Shown: positions 25,967 through 35,384 of the stretch, in pieces
How positions within the stretch are numbered: position 1 is the stretch's first letter
How the letters are laid out: the number at the start of each line of letters is the position of its first letter
From: Rhodococcus yananensis
GTDB lineage: Bacteria; Actinomycetota; Actinomycetes; Mycobacteriales; Mycobacteriaceae
Length of the DNA stretch: 64,000 nucleotides
Assembly (NCBI RefSeq): GCF_020515525.1
Contig: NZ_JAIYEP010000016.1
Location: forward strand, 1 to 64,000
Reading direction: 5' to 3'
Position numbers and translations under genes: made by a program
Notes under the pieces: generated by a model
What the model saw: the letters and a program-made list of their open reading frames with translations, nothing else
Database searches by the model: none
What the model was told of the DNA's origin: nothing

Positions 25967-27070
25967 ATGAACCCTGCGGCCCCGAAACAGCAGCCGGTCC
26001 GATCGCAGATCCTCCTCGCACCCAAGGTCGTCCTGCACGACCACCTCGACGGCGGACTGCGTCCGGCGACCGTGCTCGAACTGGCCGATGCGTGTGGCCA
26101 CCGGCTGCCGGCGGGCGACGGCCCGGCTCTGGCGGCATGGTTCCGCGAGTCGGCCGACAGCGGCTCACTCGAGCGGTACCTCCAGACGTTCGAACACACG
26201 GTGGCGGTGATGCAGACCTCCGACGGGCTGCAGCGCGTGGCGCGGGAATGTGCGCTCGATCTCGCGGGCGACGGCGTGGTCTACGCCGAGGTCCGGTTCG
26301 CGCCCGAACAACACCTGGAGCGAGGGCTCGGCCTCGACGAGGTCGTCGAGCAGGTTCTCGAGGGCTTCCGGGCCGGCGTGGCGGAAGCGTCGGCCACGTG
26401 GGGTCGCACCCTCCGGATAGGCTGCCTGCTCACTGCGATGCGGCACGCGGCGCGCTCACGTGAGATCGCCGAGTTGGCGGTGAGATTCCGTGACCGCGGC
26501 GTCGTCGGATTCGATATCGCCGGTGCCGAAGCGGGCCATCCGCCCAGTCGACACCTCGACGCATTCGAATACACCCGAGCGCAGAACGCGCACTTCACCA
26601 TCCACGCGGGTGAAGCGTTCGGCCTGCCGTCCATCCACGAGGCGGTCGCGTTCTGCGGGACGGATCGGCTCGGGCACGGTGTGCGCATCGTCGACGACAT
26701 CACCGTCGGATCCGACGGATCTCCCGTTCTGGGCAGGCTCGCGAACTATGTGCGGGACAAGCGGATTCCCCTCGAACTCTGCCCCAGCTCGAATGTCCAG
26801 ACCGGTGCGGTGGGGAGGTTGGAAGATCATCCGTTCGACCTGCTCGCGCGACTACGGTTCCGGGTGACCGTCAACACCGACAACCGATTGATGAGCGACA
26901 CCTCGATGACGGAGGAGATGGCGCGACTCGTCGACACCTTCGGCTACGGATGGTCCGATCTGGAACGGTTCACGATCAACGCGATGAAGTCGGCGTTCAT
27001 CCCGTTCGATCAGCGTCTCGAGGTGATCGACGACGTCATCAAACCCGGGTACGCGGTGCTCCTCGGTTGA
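25967..27070 (+). CDS. add: Adenosine deaminase
   Basis: A 367-residue metal-dependent deaminase that converts adenosine and deoxyadenosine to inosine forms. The HxH metal motif is [11 protein letters not shown] (H24, H26). IHAGEAFG (His plus catalytic Glu region), DRLGHGVR and [13 protein letters not shown] (metal Asp) complete the site. It is the last gene of cdd-deoA-add and is followed by the dispersed repeat and a hairpin before a convergent gene. Confidence 0.95.
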   Translation: MNPAAPKQQPVRSQILLAPKVVLHDHLDGGLRPATVLELADACGHRLPAGDGPALAAWFRESADSGSLERYLQTFEHTVAVMQTSDGLQRVARECALDLAGDGVVYAEVRFAPEQHLERGLGLDEVVEQVLEGFRAGVAEASATWGRTLRIGCLLTAMRHAARSREIAELAVRFRDRGVVGFDIAGAEAGHPPSRHLDAFEYTRAQNAHFTIHAGEAFGLPSIHEAVAFCGTDRLGHGVRIVDDITVGSDGSPVLGRLANYVRDKRIPLELCPSSNVQTGAVGRLEDHPFDLLARLRFRVTVNTDNRLMSDTSMTEEMARLVDTFGYGWSDLERFTINAMKSAFIPFDQRLEVIDDVIKPGYAVLLG

Positions 27071-27135
27071 CTCGGCCCGGCGTTGCTGCATCCACCTCGA
27101 CGTCCCGATCCCGGTCCCGGTCCCGCCGCCACCTC

Positions 27136-27188
27136 GAGCGAGTGGTACACCCGATCGATTGCATCGAGCGGGCGATACATTCGCTCAC
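27136..27188. repeat. Dispersed 53-bp intergenic repeat, copy B
   Basis: It begins GAGCGAGTGGTACACC and ends CGATACATTCGCTCAC, with GAGCGA/TCGCTC as inverted ends. It has the same length and position type (between convergent genes) as copy A at 11306-11358. The 3' halves are most alike (ATCGA-CG--CGATACATTCGC-CAC shared). Confidence 0.65.
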
Positions 27189-27205
27189 TCCCCGGGGGCG
27201 GGGAG
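27188..27205. terminator. Hairpin after the repeat, between add and the acidic protein gene
   Basis: CTCCCC (27188-27193) pairs with GGGGAG (27200-27205) over a six-base loop. It directly abuts repeat copy B and lies 24 nt downstream of the stop of the minus-strand gene. Confidence 0.45.
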
Positions 27206-27228
27206 GTGCGGCCGCGGCGGGAACGGGG

Positions 27229-28452
27229 TCAGAGCTTCCGGAGGTGCGCCTCGAACTCGTGTTCGACCTCGCGCCACGCCTGTGCCTCCGCATCGAACGG
27301 GGCGGTCGGGGCGAGTCGGCTCGAATCGGGTTCGAGGACGTAGTTGACGAACCAACCCAGTTCGGTCGACGCGGCGAGAGCGGCATCGGTCGAGTCCTCG
27401 CCGACGTAGTTGGCCGCGTCCGTGAACAACTCGACGGCGAGTTCGAGTTGCTCCGGGTCGACCGCCGTGATGCCCTCGGCGATGTCGTCGGCGATGCCGG
27501 TGAGGACGTACACGTTGTCCTCGGTGACGACGACCTCGAGTGAACCGTCGGTGGCAGCGTTGCGGATCTCGTCGTACGTGGCGAGAGGCGCCAGGTCGTG
27601 TTCGTGATTGTCGGCGAGATAGCGCCCGAGCGCGCGTTCGGAGCCGAACGCGAGGATCGCGCCGTCCGCGCCGAGGAAGATGGCGTCGTCGTCGACGTAG
27701 CACCGCAGCGTGAACCACGTACCGCCGGCCGTGATGATCTTGAGGGGGTCCACGCCGACGGACGTCCAGAAATCGTCGTCGTCCTCGGCGAAGTCGTACT
27801 CGTCGTCCGAGGCGGCCTCGACGGCGTCGTCCGCCTCGAGGTCGTTCTCGTCGGCGGCGAGAAGCTCGGCCTCGATGTCGGCGACCGCGGTGTCGTCCAC
27901 CTCCGGGACGGTGACGACACCGTCGAGGGCGTCGACGACGCCGTCCCACTGGTCCGCGACCGCGACACCCACGTCGTTCCAGAGCTGAAGACTCTCGCGA
28001 CCACCCTCGAACGCGCCGACGCCGTATCGGATGATCGTCTCGATCTCCGGGCGAGCGAAGAACGCGACCACCGCATCCAGCTCGCACACGTCGCCGAGAA
28101 TGCTCACGATGTCGAAGGTGTCCTGCAACTCCGACACCACCGTGGGCTCGGGATCGCCCGCGACCAGTTCGGGAACCCCGACGACGTCGAACGCGTGTGC
28201 GTCGTCCGGGACGAACTCGCCCGCCGCGAGACCGGAAACGACCGGCCACGTCGGGTGATCGACGAGGTCGTTGTCGGCGCGCGACCGCACGAACGCGACG
28301 AGTTTCGCAACCGACGGGAAGGCGTAGAGGTCGTCGCCGCGGCCGAGGAACGCCTCCCATTCGTCGTCGCCCTCACGCCAGTTGTGTGCCCACAGGGTCA
28401 CGAGGTCGCCGTCGGTGAGCCCGAGCTCGATCGGGACGATGTCTCCAGCCAT
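27229..28452 (-). CDS. Acidic protein of unknown function (sometimes annotated primosomal protein)
   Basis: A 407-residue, strongly acidic protein with no membrane segment. The N-terminal part (MAGDIVPIELGLTDGDLVTLW) and the repeated phrase type LYAFPSVAKLVAFVRS / ILAFGSERALGRYLAD suggest two related alpha/beta repeats flanking an Asp/Glu-rich linker (about residues 205-235, SDDEYDFAEDDDDFW). Similar actinobacterial proteins carry the label primosomal protein, which I recall but cannot justify from sequence. The ATG at 28452 is preferred over 28512. Confidence 0.75.
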   Translation of the reverse strand: MAGDIVPIELGLTDGDLVTLWAHNWREGDDEWEAFLGRGDDLYAFPSVAKLVAFVRSRADNDLVDHPTWPVVSGLAAGEFVPDDAHAFDVVGVPELVAGDPEPTVVSELQDTFDIVSILGDVCELDAVVAFFARPEIETIIRYGVGAFEGGRESLQLWNDVGVAVADQWDGVVDALDGVVTVPEVDDTAVADIEAELLAADENDLEADDAVEAASDDEYDFAEDDDDFWTSVGVDPLKIITAGGTWFTLRCYVDDDAIFLGADGAILAFGSERALGRYLADNHEHDLAPLATYDEIRNAATDGSLEVVVTEDNVYVLTGIADDIAEGITAVDPEQLELAVELFTDAANYVGEDSTDAALAASTELGWFVNYVLEPDSSRLAPTAPFDAEAQAWREVEHEFEAHLRKL

Positions 28453-28508
28453 GGCCGGAAGCCTAACCATGTCCGGCCCGAACCTGTAGCCGGGAGTGGT
28501 CGACGACA

Positions 28509-28808
28509 TCATCGGAGTGACTGTCGGAGGGAATCGAACAGGCGGACGCGCTCCGCCGCGGCCCGGCGCGCGGCCTCGTGCGCAACCGCCAGGATCTCGG
28601 CGGCGACGGCCTGCGCGTCGCGGCGCGTCACCGATTCGGCGAGGGTCAGGCCGGCCAGCGCGCCGGTGCTGTCGACCCGCGCGACGACGCTGCCGTCACC
28701 GTTGCTCGCGGTGCCCCGAACGGCTCCGAGGTCCGCGAGGGTGCTTTCCATCGCCCCCATCTGTGTGTGGATTCGGTCGACGATCGCCTCGACCCGGGCT
28801 TCGCTCAT
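28509..28808 (-). CDS. YbaB/EbfC-family protein
   Basis: A 99-residue protein with the YbaB pattern: an N-terminal helix (VEAIVDRIHTQMGAMESTLADLG), short strands (SVVARVDSTGALAGLTLAES) and a C-terminal helix. Canonical YbaB binds DNA as a dimer. Copies next to type VII-type genes, as here, are common in actinobacteria and may act there instead. It lies last in the minus-strand group 30638-28509. Confidence 0.7.
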   Translation of the reverse strand: MSEARVEAIVDRIHTQMGAMESTLADLGAVRGTASNGDGSVVARVDSTGALAGLTLAESVTRRDAQAVAAEILAVAHEAARRAAAERVRLFDSLRQSLR

Positions 28809-28857
28809 CGTGTCCTCCGTCTTCTCGTCGTTCGATCTTCTCGTCGTTCGATCGGGG

Positions 28858-29223
28858 TCAGGCCCGCCGCAGCCACGTCACCGGCGGTGGCACGGGTGCG
28901 GCGAACGAGGGCTCGGTGTCGTCGACCCGCGGCAGGTCGTCGCGGGTCGGCATGCCCATGCGGTCGAGGGTCGCGCGGGGCACGCCCTGCTGCGTGAGCT
29001 GTTCGCGGCGCAACACGGCGGCCTCGAGTGCGGCGCGGCGCGTGAGCGCCACGATGGTCTCGGCGAGCTGGGCCGCACCGAACCGCAGTTCCTGCGGGTC
29101 GATCCTCAGATCCACCGGAATGCCGCCGTCGGTGCAGCGGACCCAGACGGTCCCGGAAGCGTTGCGCGCGGTCGCGGTGACGGACGATGCCGTGGCGGCA
29201 TCGGGTGCTGTGTGATGGTCCAT
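28858..29223 (-). CDS. Second YbaB-like protein in the type VII-related group
   Basis: A 121-residue protein. The central segment GTVWVRCTDGGIPVDLRIDPQELRFGAAQLAETIVALTRRA fits the strand-strand-helix core of YbaB-like proteins, and is followed by a Pro-rich tail (APVPPPVTWLRRA). I chose the ATG at 29223 (MDHHTAPD). The family assignment is tentative. Its position between the NlpC/P60 gene and the other YbaB gene suggests a common transcript. Confidence 0.6.
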   Translation of the reverse strand: MDHHTAPDAATASSVTATARNASGTVWVRCTDGGIPVDLRIDPQELRFGAAQLAETIVALTRRAALEAAVLRREQLTQQGVPRATLDRMGMPTRDDLPRVDDTEPSFAAPVPPPVTWLRRA

Positions 29224-29307
29224 GTCTGTTTGGACGCACCGCGCCGCCGTTCGGTTCCCATCGATTTCCCGGAACTGAGGGTCGCCCACGGGAACCGTGG
29301 GCGTCCA

Positions 29308-30285
29308 TCACGTGGTGGGCCGGAAGAAGCCCTGGAACGACATGCCCGAGTTCGTCGTCCGGATCGGGGTCACCGACACCGGGTCACCGGCCTCGACCAT
29401 CAACCCGTTGCCCACGACCATCGCGACGTGCCCGTCCCAGACGGCCAGGTCGCCGGGAAGTACCGAATCGGACGCCACGCGGGCACCCACGTCCTGTTCC
29501 TGCGCCAGCCGAGGTATGTCGAGGCCGGCCTGCCCGTACGCCCACTGAGTGAGTCCGCTGCAGTCCAATCCCGTGCCCGGAACCGTTCCGCCCCAGACGT
29601 ACGGGGTGCCCTGCTGGGTGAGTGCGCGACGGACCGCCTCCGCGGCCGTCGTGTTCGGGGCGACGGCGGTGCTGCCGTCGGGCAGTACGATCTCGCGGCC
29701 GAAGCGCGGTTGCCGGTCGTCGCCCGTCGTCGACATCGCGTGCGTGTCGGTGGCGTCGGTCTCCGGCCCCCGCTCGGGTTCCGGGAACATGGCGGTGACC
29801 CGCACGGTGAGTTCGGTGAGGGCACCGACGACGCGGGTGAGCACCTCGAGTCCTTCGGAGAGGTGTTCGAGTGCGGCGGTGAGCAGCATCAACTGGCCCT
29901 GGGGCAACGCGAGCACGGGGGTCGCGTCGCGTGCGATGGTGGTGAACGAGTCGATGAGCCGAGCGATCTGCGCGACACCGGTGACGACCGTGACCGTCGC
30001 GTCGAACACGGCCGCAGCGAGTTCGGTGCCGCGTTCGACGGCGGTGAGGGCGTCGGTGAGGATCCGTTCGCCACTGGTCAGTGCCGCCTCGGCGGCCGGC
30101 CCCGTCCACCCCCAGGAGAGTTCGGTGAGCGCACTTCGGCACGAGCACCGCGCGTCGTCGACGATCGTGCCCGCCTCACGCACCGGTGCTCCCGGGTCGA
30201 ACGCCAGAGCGTCCCGGTCACCGAACGCCCCGAGGATCTCGTACAGTGGCGCGCCGAGGATGTCGGCACCGACCCCGGCGATCAC
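29308..30285 (-). CDS. WXG-like helical domain fused to an NlpC/P60 peptidase
   Basis: A 325-residue protein. Residues about 1-165 are helical with a WxG turn ([15 protein letters not shown]60-G62), as in WXG100/type VII substrates. An acidic linker follows (about 168-200), then an NlpC/P60 domain from 215: [22 protein letters not shown] with Cys242, [11 protein letters not shown] with His286, and a polar third position near E298. Such domains cut peptidoglycan stem peptides. There is no Sec signal, which fits type VII export. The GTG at 30285 overlaps the stop of the upstream EspC-like gene. Confidence 0.8.
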   Translation of the reverse strand: MIAGVGADILGAPLYEILGAFGDRDALAFDPGAPVREAGTIVDDARCSCRSALTELSWGWTGPAAEAALTSGERILTDALTAVERGTELAAAVFDATVTVVTGVAQIARLIDSFTTIARDATPVLALPQGQLMLLTAALEHLSEGLEVLTRVVGALTELTVRVTAMFPEPERGPETDATDTHAMSTTGDDRQPRFGREIVLPDGSTAVAPNTTAAEAVRRALTQQGTPYVWGGTVPGTGLDCSGLTQWAYGQAGLDIPRLAQEQDVGARVASDSVLPGDLAVWDGHVAMVVGNGLMVEAGDPVSVTPIRTTNSGMSFQGFFRPTT

Positions 30286-30638
30286 GTGTCGCTCCCGGCG
30301 GCGCGCACCCCGGCAGCGAATTCGTCCACGGACCGGTCGTACGCCGCGGCGGTGAGCACGGCCACCGAACCCATCGCGCTCAACGTGTCGCCGATGCGCG
30401 TCAGGTCCGCCACGTGACGGCGGTGCGCTTCGGTGAACACCGCGAGGAAGTCCGCGCCGACCGCCCCGAGTATCGGGGCCAGGGCTGCGGGATCGGCGTT
30501 GCGGGTGGTCGCGGCGGCCACGTCGACGTGACCCGCGAGATCCGTGGCGGTCCGTCCGAATGCAGCGATGATCTCGGTGTCCGCCTCGACACCGTCCCGC
30601 TGCGGCGGGGTCGTCCCGCCCGGTGTGTGTTCGCTCAT
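30282..30638 (-). CDS. Type VII secretion target-like (EspC/WXG100-related) protein
   Basis: A 118-residue helical protein without a signal peptide. After a polar N-terminus it has [20 protein letters not shown], then a second helix pair ([39 protein letters not shown]) and [15 protein letters not shown] at the end. This layout matches the small actinobacterial type VII secretion target family. I see no clean YxxxD/E tail. The ATG follows GAGGAGAGGGC. It overlaps the WXG-NlpC/P60 gene (GTGA), so the two products may form a heterodimer. Confidence 0.7.
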   Translation of the reverse strand: MSEHTPGGTTPPQRDGVEADTEIIAAFGRTATDLAGHVDVAAATTRNADPAALAPILGAVGADFLAVFTEAHRRHVADLTRIGDTLSAMGSVAVLTAAAYDRSVDEFAAGVRAAGSDT

Positions 30639-30749
30639 GTGCCCTCTCCTCGTTCGGCTGTCGGGGCCTCCCACGGTCGACTGTCGGAAGCCCCATGGAT
30701 TTGGACGCACGGGAGGGGCGGGCGGTTCCGTCGTCCTATCCTTCATCTC

Positions 30750-31373
30750 ATGGATTCGCTCGTCGTCGACCACCCGCTCGCCGCGTCGCTGCTCACGATC
30801 CTGCGTGACGAGCGCAGCGACAACGCCGCGTTCCGCGGTGCCCTGCGCAGGCTCACCCAGATGCTGATCTACGAGGCGGTGCGCGATGCGGACGTCGAGA
30901 CGTTCGACGTCCGCACCCCGGTCGCGGACACGACGGGCGTACGTCTGAAGCGTCCGCCGCTGTTGGTGCCGGTGCTGCGTGCCGGACTGGGCATGGTCGA
31001 TCAGGCGCACACGTTGATCCCGGAGGCACGCGTCGGTTTCGTCGGATTGGCACGTGACGAGAAGACCTTCGAGCCGGTTCCGTACCTGGAGTCGTTGCCG
31101 GACGATCTGGCGGGCCTACCTGTGTTCGTGCTCGATCCGATGCTCGCGACAGGCGGATCGATGGTGCACACGCTCGACATTCTGGCCGCCCGTGGCGCGA
31201 CGGACGTCACGGCCGTGTGTGTCGTCGCGGCCCCGCAGGGTGTCGAGGCGCTCGCCTCGTCGGGACACCCGGTGCGACTGGTGACGGCATCGATCGATGA
31301 GGGGCTCGACGACGCGAAATACATCGTGCCGGGCCTCGGGGATGCCGGCGACCGCCAGTTCGGGCCGCGCTGA
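30750..31373 (+). CDS. upp: Uracil phosphoribosyltransferase
   Basis: A 207-residue enzyme that makes UMP from uracil and PRPP. It begins [20 protein letters not shown]. Key motifs are [11 protein letters not shown], the PRPP loop [13 protein letters not shown] and the uracil-binding C-terminus [15 protein letters not shown]. The ATG at 30750 gives the standard family length. It is divergent from the type VII-related group and belongs with the surrounding nucleoside salvage genes. Confidence 0.95.
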   Translation: MDSLVVDHPLAASLLTILRDERSDNAAFRGALRRLTQMLIYEAVRDADVETFDVRTPVADTTGVRLKRPPLLVPVLRAGLGMVDQAHTLIPEARVGFVGLARDEKTFEPVPYLESLPDDLAGLPVFVLDPMLATGGSMVHTLDILAARGATDVTAVCVVAAPQGVEALASSGHPVRLVTASIDEGLDDAKYIVPGLGDAGDRQFGPR

Positions 31374-31450
31374 TCACATATGACCGTATTGTGAAGTATG
31401 TGACCAGAGATGTACGTGTGACGCAATAATGCTATTGATCCGCTATGGAT
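31374..31450 (+). promoter_or_regulatory. AT-rich promoter region of the MspA-type porin gene
   Basis: This stretch is conspicuously AT-rich compared with its surroundings (for example ACGCAATAATGCTATTGATC) and lies between upp and the porin gene. It contains the near-repeats TATGACC (31379-31385) and TATGTGACC (31397-31405), plus GTGTGACG. It probably holds the porin promoter and possibly a regulator site; I cannot fix the exact boxes. Confidence 0.4.
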
Positions 31451-31553
31451 CCGACACGTTCGCGCCGGTCCGCGCGCGTCGTCGTCGTTACGCTCCCTCC
31501 TTGTTCGGCAACGTCCGTTGCAGTCACGAACCTCTGCGGAACGAGGAAATCCC

Positions 31554-32264
31554 ATGCTCAGCAGGTTCTTCCAGACACGTACGGTGACCGCCCCGCGCGC
31601 GGCCGCGGTGGATGCCGTCGCACTCGTCGGCTCGCTCGTGTATCCCGCTGTCGCGCACGCGGACCTCGACAATGCCAGGGTTCTCGTGCTGGACGGCGGA
31701 AACACGATCGAGGTGGCGCAGGCCGACACCTCGATCCAGTGGTACCCGCCGCTCGACAGTTCCCCGCTCAGCGCCGAGTTCTTCGCCGACGGCACCACCA
31801 TCGTCACCCTCGCGGGTCCCGATGCGGATGCGGCCACCGGTACCCGACTGACCGTCGGGTACCAGATCGGTTATCCGCTCTCGGTGCCCGGCGCGACCGC
31901 CACCCTCACCACGCCGGGTGTGGACGTCGGCGTCGACAACGGTGCCGACCTGTCGCTCGGCACCGAACTGCCGGCCGACCCCGTCTCCGTCGGAATGGAT
32001 GTCGACCTGGGCACCGGTACCTCCGTCGATGCCTCGGTCGTGCCGGAGCAGCACGTCACCGTCGACCTCGAACCGGGTGGTATCACGGATGTGCCGATCG
32101 TCGAGGATCGCGAGTTCGACGGTGCGACCCTGACCGTGCGGTTCGCGGGCATCCACGGCGCGGTGTCCGGCGCGGTCGGCCCGGTCACGATCCGGCCGTA
32201 CGCGAAGGTGGTGACGGCGTCGAACGACGTGGCGATCACGTACGGGAAACCGTCCCGGTCCTGA
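31554..32264 (+). CDS. MspA-family outer-membrane porin
   Basis: A 236-residue exported protein. The N-terminal signal runs to about residue 35 with an AHA-D cleavage site. The mature part has the MspA pattern: ADLDNARVLVLDGGNTIEVAQADTSIQWYPPLDSSPLSAEFF, NLGxx-like middle strands, and a C-terminal GIHGAVSGAVGPVTIRPYAKV...ITYGKP. MspA proteins form octameric channels in the mycolate outer membrane for hydrophilic solutes. The ATG at 31554 follows ACGAGGAAATCCC. The last 29 bases overlap the convergent mutase gene. Confidence 0.85.
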   Translation: MLSRFFQTRTVTAPRAAAVDAVALVGSLVYPAVAHADLDNARVLVLDGGNTIEVAQADTSIQWYPPLDSSPLSAEFFADGTTIVTLAGPDADAATGTRLTVGYQIGYPLSVPGATATLTTPGVDVGVDNGADLSLGTELPADPVSVGMDVDLGTGTSVDASVVPEQHVTVDLEPGGITDVPIVEDREFDGATLTVRFAGIHGAVSGAVGPVTIRPYAKVVTASNDVAITYGKPSRS

Positions 32265-33759
32265 GTCGTGGTGGGCCGCCACCGGCGGTGGCGCCGAGGG
32301 CGGTGGCCCACCGGCGGAGAGCATCGAGCGCGGCGTGGGCCACCGGCCGATCCTCGTACCGGGCCGTCGTTTCCAGATAGCACTTGAGCTTCGGTTCCGT
32401 ACCCGACGGGCGGACCACGACCCGCACGCCGACCCCCTCGAACACCAGTGCATCGGTGGTGAGCGCACCGCCCCCGGTGGCGAGATCGGTTGTGGTGACG
32501 GGCACTCCCGCCAGTGTCTCGGGCGGGTCGGCGCGCAGGGCGGCCATGATCGCGTCGACGCGGGTGAGGTCGTCGGAGCGGATCGACACCTGGTCACCGA
32601 GGTGCACGCCGAATTCGCGGTACAGGTCGTCGAGGGCGTCGATGAGCCCGCGCCCGGCCGCCTTCAGTTCGGCAGCGAGATCGGCGACCAGTACTGCGGT
32701 GGCGACGCCGTCCTTGTCGCGGACCGCGTCGGGGTCGACGCAGTGCCCGACGGCCTCCTCGTACGCGTAGACCAATCCGTCGCCGGCGCGGGTGAGCCAT
32801 TTGAAGCCGGTGAGGGTCCGTGCGAACCGCGCCCGTCGTGCGTGGGCGACGTCGCCGAGCATCGTCGACGACACGATCGTCGTCGCGACGAGCGACCCGA
32901 TGGGGGCGTGCGCGAGGATGCGGTCGCCGAGCAGCACACCCGTCTCGTCGCCGCGCAGCATCCGCCATCCGGTGCCGTCGCGCACACCCACCGCACACCG
33001 GTCGGCGTCGGGGTCGAGTGCGATCGCCAGGTCGGCGTGCACCTCGGCGGCGAGCGTGAGCAGCGCGTCGGTGGCGCCGGGTTCCTCCGGGTTGGGGTAG
33101 GCGACCGTCGGGAACGCCGGATCGGGTGCGAACTGGGACGACACGGTGTGCACGTCGGTGAACCCGGCGCGACGCAACGCGGCGACGGCGGTGTCGCCGC
33201 CGACCCCGTGCAGCGGCGTGAGAGCGATGCGCAGGTCGCGGTGTCCCGACCGCGGCAGCGACGCGACCCGGTCGAGGTATCGCTCGACCAACTCGTCACC
33301 GACCGGTTCGACGGGTGTCCGGGGAACGGCAGCCGCGTCGGGTGCGGCGTCGATCGCGGCCTCGATCTCGCGGTCGGCGGGGGAGACGAGCTGCGCCCCA
33401 CCCGACAGGTACACCTTGTAGCCGTTGTCGGAGGCGGGGTTGTGCGAGGCGGTGATCTGCACCCCGGCGACGGCACCCAGCGCCTGCACCGCGTACGCGG
33501 TCACCGGGGTGGGCAGTGGACGGGGCAGCGCGACGACGTCGAATCCCGCGGCGGCCAGCACCTCCGTCGCGGCCGTGAAGAACTCGGCGGATCCGGTGCG
33601 TGCGTCGCACCCCACGACGACGGTGCCGCCGCCGTGGCCGTGCTCGATCAGCCACACCGCGAGGCCGGCGGTGGTGCGGGTGACCACCGGCACGTTCATG
33701 TGGTCGGGGCCGTCGCCGACGGGGCCGCGCAGACCGGCGGTGCCGAAGCGGAGGGTCAC
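32236..33759 (-). CDS. Phosphohexomutase (phosphoglucomutase/phosphomannomutase, PmmB type)
   Basis: A 507-residue alpha-D-phosphohexomutase. The active serine is S105 in [19 protein letters not shown]. The metal loop is [15 protein letters not shown], the sugar loop is [14 protein letters not shown], and the phosphate loop is [16 protein letters not shown]. Next to purine nucleoside phosphorylase, it likely also interconverts ribose- or deoxyribose-1- and 5-phosphates (DeoB-like role), as suggested for similar clusters; specificity is inferred. It overlaps deoD by 4 nt. Confidence 0.92.
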   Translation of the reverse strand: MTLRFGTAGLRGPVGDGPDHMNVPVVTRTTAGLAVWLIEHGHGGGTVVVGCDARTGSAEFFTAATEVLAAAGFDVVALPRPLPTPVTAYAVQALGAVAGVQITASHNPASDNGYKVYLSGGAQLVSPADREIEAAIDAAPDAAAVPRTPVEPVGDELVERYLDRVASLPRSGHRDLRIALTPLHGVGGDTAVAALRRAGFTDVHTVSSQFAPDPAFPTVAYPNPEEPGATDALLTLAAEVHADLAIALDPDADRCAVGVRDGTGWRMLRGDETGVLLGDRILAHAPIGSLVATTIVSSTMLGDVAHARRARFARTLTGFKWLTRAGDGLVYAYEEAVGHCVDPDAVRDKDGVATAVLVADLAAELKAAGRGLIDALDDLYREFGVHLGDQVSIRSDDLTRVDAIMAALRADPPETLAGVPVTTTDLATGGGALTTDALVFEGVGVRVVVRPSGTEPKLKCYLETTARYEDRPVAHAALDALRRWATALGATAGGGPPRLRTGTVSRT

Positions 33760-34565
33760 AGCGATGCCGCCAGTTCACGCACCAGATCGCCCATACGGGT
33801 GGCGGCGTCACGACCGGCGGCGAGGACCTCGTCGTGGTCGAGGTGTTCGCCGGTGAGACCGGCGGCCGCGTTGGTCACCAACGACAACGCGAGGACCCGA
33901 GCTCCGGCGGCACGGGCCGCGATGGTCTCGTGCACGGTCGACATGCCCACCAGATCGGCGCCGAGGGTCCGCAGCATCCGGATCTCGGCGGGCGTCTCGT
34001 AGTGCGGCCCGGGCAGTCCGGCGTACACGCCTTCGGCGAGGGTCGGATCGATGCGTCGGGCGAGGGCCCGCAGGTCCGCCGAGTAGGCGTCGACGAGGTC
34101 GACGAACTGCGCGCCGACGAGCGGTGACCGGCCGGTGAGGTTGAGGTGGTCGGCGACGAGAACGGCCTGCCCGACCCGGTACGACGGATCGATACCACCG
34201 GCGGCGTTGGTCAGGATCACAGTGTGCGCACCGGCCGCGACCGCGGTGCGCACCGGATGCACGACCCGGCTCAGGTGGTGCCCTTCGTAGGCGTGGGTGC
34301 GGCCCGCGAGGACGAGCACGGCGTTGTCGCCGCACACGACCGAATGCGCGGCCGCGGAGTGTCCGGCCGCTGTCGGTGTGACGAAACCGGGCAGGTCACC
34401 CATGGCGATGCTCGCGACCGGATCGCCGAATCGTTCGACGGCGGCCCGCCAGCCGGATCCGAGGACGACGGCGACGTCGTGACGGTCGATTCCGGTGCGT
34501 TCGGCGACGACGGTCGCCGCCGCGGTGGCCTCGGCGGTGGGGTCGAGGATCTCGGCTGCTCCCAT
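33756..34565 (-). CDS. deoD: Purine nucleoside phosphorylase
   Basis: A 269-residue trimeric-type PNP that cleaves inosine and guanosine forms to base and (deoxy)ribose-1-phosphate. Motifs: [14 protein letters not shown] (phosphate site), [57 protein letters not shown] and [13 protein letters not shown]. The mutase that would take its product lies immediately downstream with a 4-nt overlap. Confidence 0.95.
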   Translation of the reverse strand: MGAAEILDPTAEATAAATVVAERTGIDRHDVAVVLGSGWRAAVERFGDPVASIAMGDLPGFVTPTAAGHSAAAHSVVCGDNAVLVLAGRTHAYEGHHLSRVVHPVRTAVAAGAHTVILTNAAGGIDPSYRVGQAVLVADHLNLTGRSPLVGAQFVDLVDAYSADLRALARRIDPTLAEGVYAGLPGPHYETPAEIRMLRTLGADLVGMSTVHETIAARAAGARVLALSLVTNAAAGLTGEHLDHDEVLAAGRDAATRMGDLVRELAASL

Positions 34566-34628
34566 GAGTTCAGACCCTAACGCCCACAGAAGTTACTCGT
34601 CAGTAGAGAAGGGGATATCCTTGACGTC

Positions 34629-35327
34629 ATGCCATACCTCGAACGCGACGGCGACGTCCACATCCTCCATCTCGGCACCCGTGGTGAGGAGGTCAGCGAG
34701 AACCGCTTCCACCCCGACATGCTCACCGAGCTCGACACCCTCCTCGACGAGGTCGAGGCGCACGACGGGCCGACCGCGCTGGTCACCGCTGCGACGGGCA
34801 AGTTCTGGAGCAACGGACTCGACACCGACTGGATCTTCGGTCACATCGGTGACCTCCCGGCGTACCTCGACTCCGTCCACCGCCTCTACGTGCGGATGCT
34901 CACCTTCCCCGCCGCGACCGTCGCGGCGGTGCAGGGACATGCCTTCGGTGCCGGAGCGATGCTCGCGCTCACCAACGACTTCCGCGTGATGCGGGCCGAC
35001 CGCGGATACTGGTGCCTGCCGGAGGTCCAACTGAACATGCCGTTCACGGTGGGCATGGCCGCACTCATCCGGGCACGCCTGCCGATCCAGACCGGGGTGG
35101 AGGCGATGACCACCGGACGACGCTACGGCGGTGCCGACGCCGTGGCGGCGGGCATCGTGGAGCGGCACGTCGACGACGACGCGGTCCTCGCCACCGCCGT
35201 CGAGCAGGCCGCGGCCCTCACCGCCACCCGCGGGCCGAACCTCGCGGGAATCAAGCGGAGCCTGCACACCCCGCTCATCGCCGCGCTCGAGACGAAGACC
35301 GACGAATCGAACTTCAAGTTCGGCTGA
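34629..35327 (+). CDS. Enoyl-CoA hydratase/isomerase family protein
   Basis: A 232-residue crotonase-fold protein. The oxyanion-hole elements are GKFWSNGLDTDW and VQGHAFGAGAMLAL, followed by MRADRGYWCLPEVQLNMPF. The spacing and the C-terminus ATRGPNLAGIKRSLH are closer to delta3-delta2-enoyl-CoA isomerases than to typical hydratases; only one of the usual glutamates (in PEVQLN) is obvious. The reaction is therefore uncertain. It diverges from deoD, with 63 nt between. Confidence 0.85.
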   Translation: MPYLERDGDVHILHLGTRGEEVSENRFHPDMLTELDTLLDEVEAHDGPTALVTAATGKFWSNGLDTDWIFGHIGDLPAYLDSVHRLYVRMLTFPAATVAAVQGHAFGAGAMLALTNDFRVMRADRGYWCLPEVQLNMPFTVGMAALIRARLPIQTGVEAMTTGRRYGGADAVAAGIVERHVDDDAVLATAVEQAAALTATRGPNLAGIKRSLHTPLIAALETKTDESNFKFG

Positions 35328-35384
35328 GACCGGTACCCGTCGGGTGCACCGTTGCGGCCGGTCCGGCATGACAGACTGGACGAC

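Noticed and set aside
27598-30417. A 939-codon plus-strand frame antisense to the acidic protein and the type VII-related genes
   Set aside because: The composition is typical of shadow frames in high-GC DNA, no motif is visible, and the opposite strand has clear families (YbaB-like, NlpC/P60).
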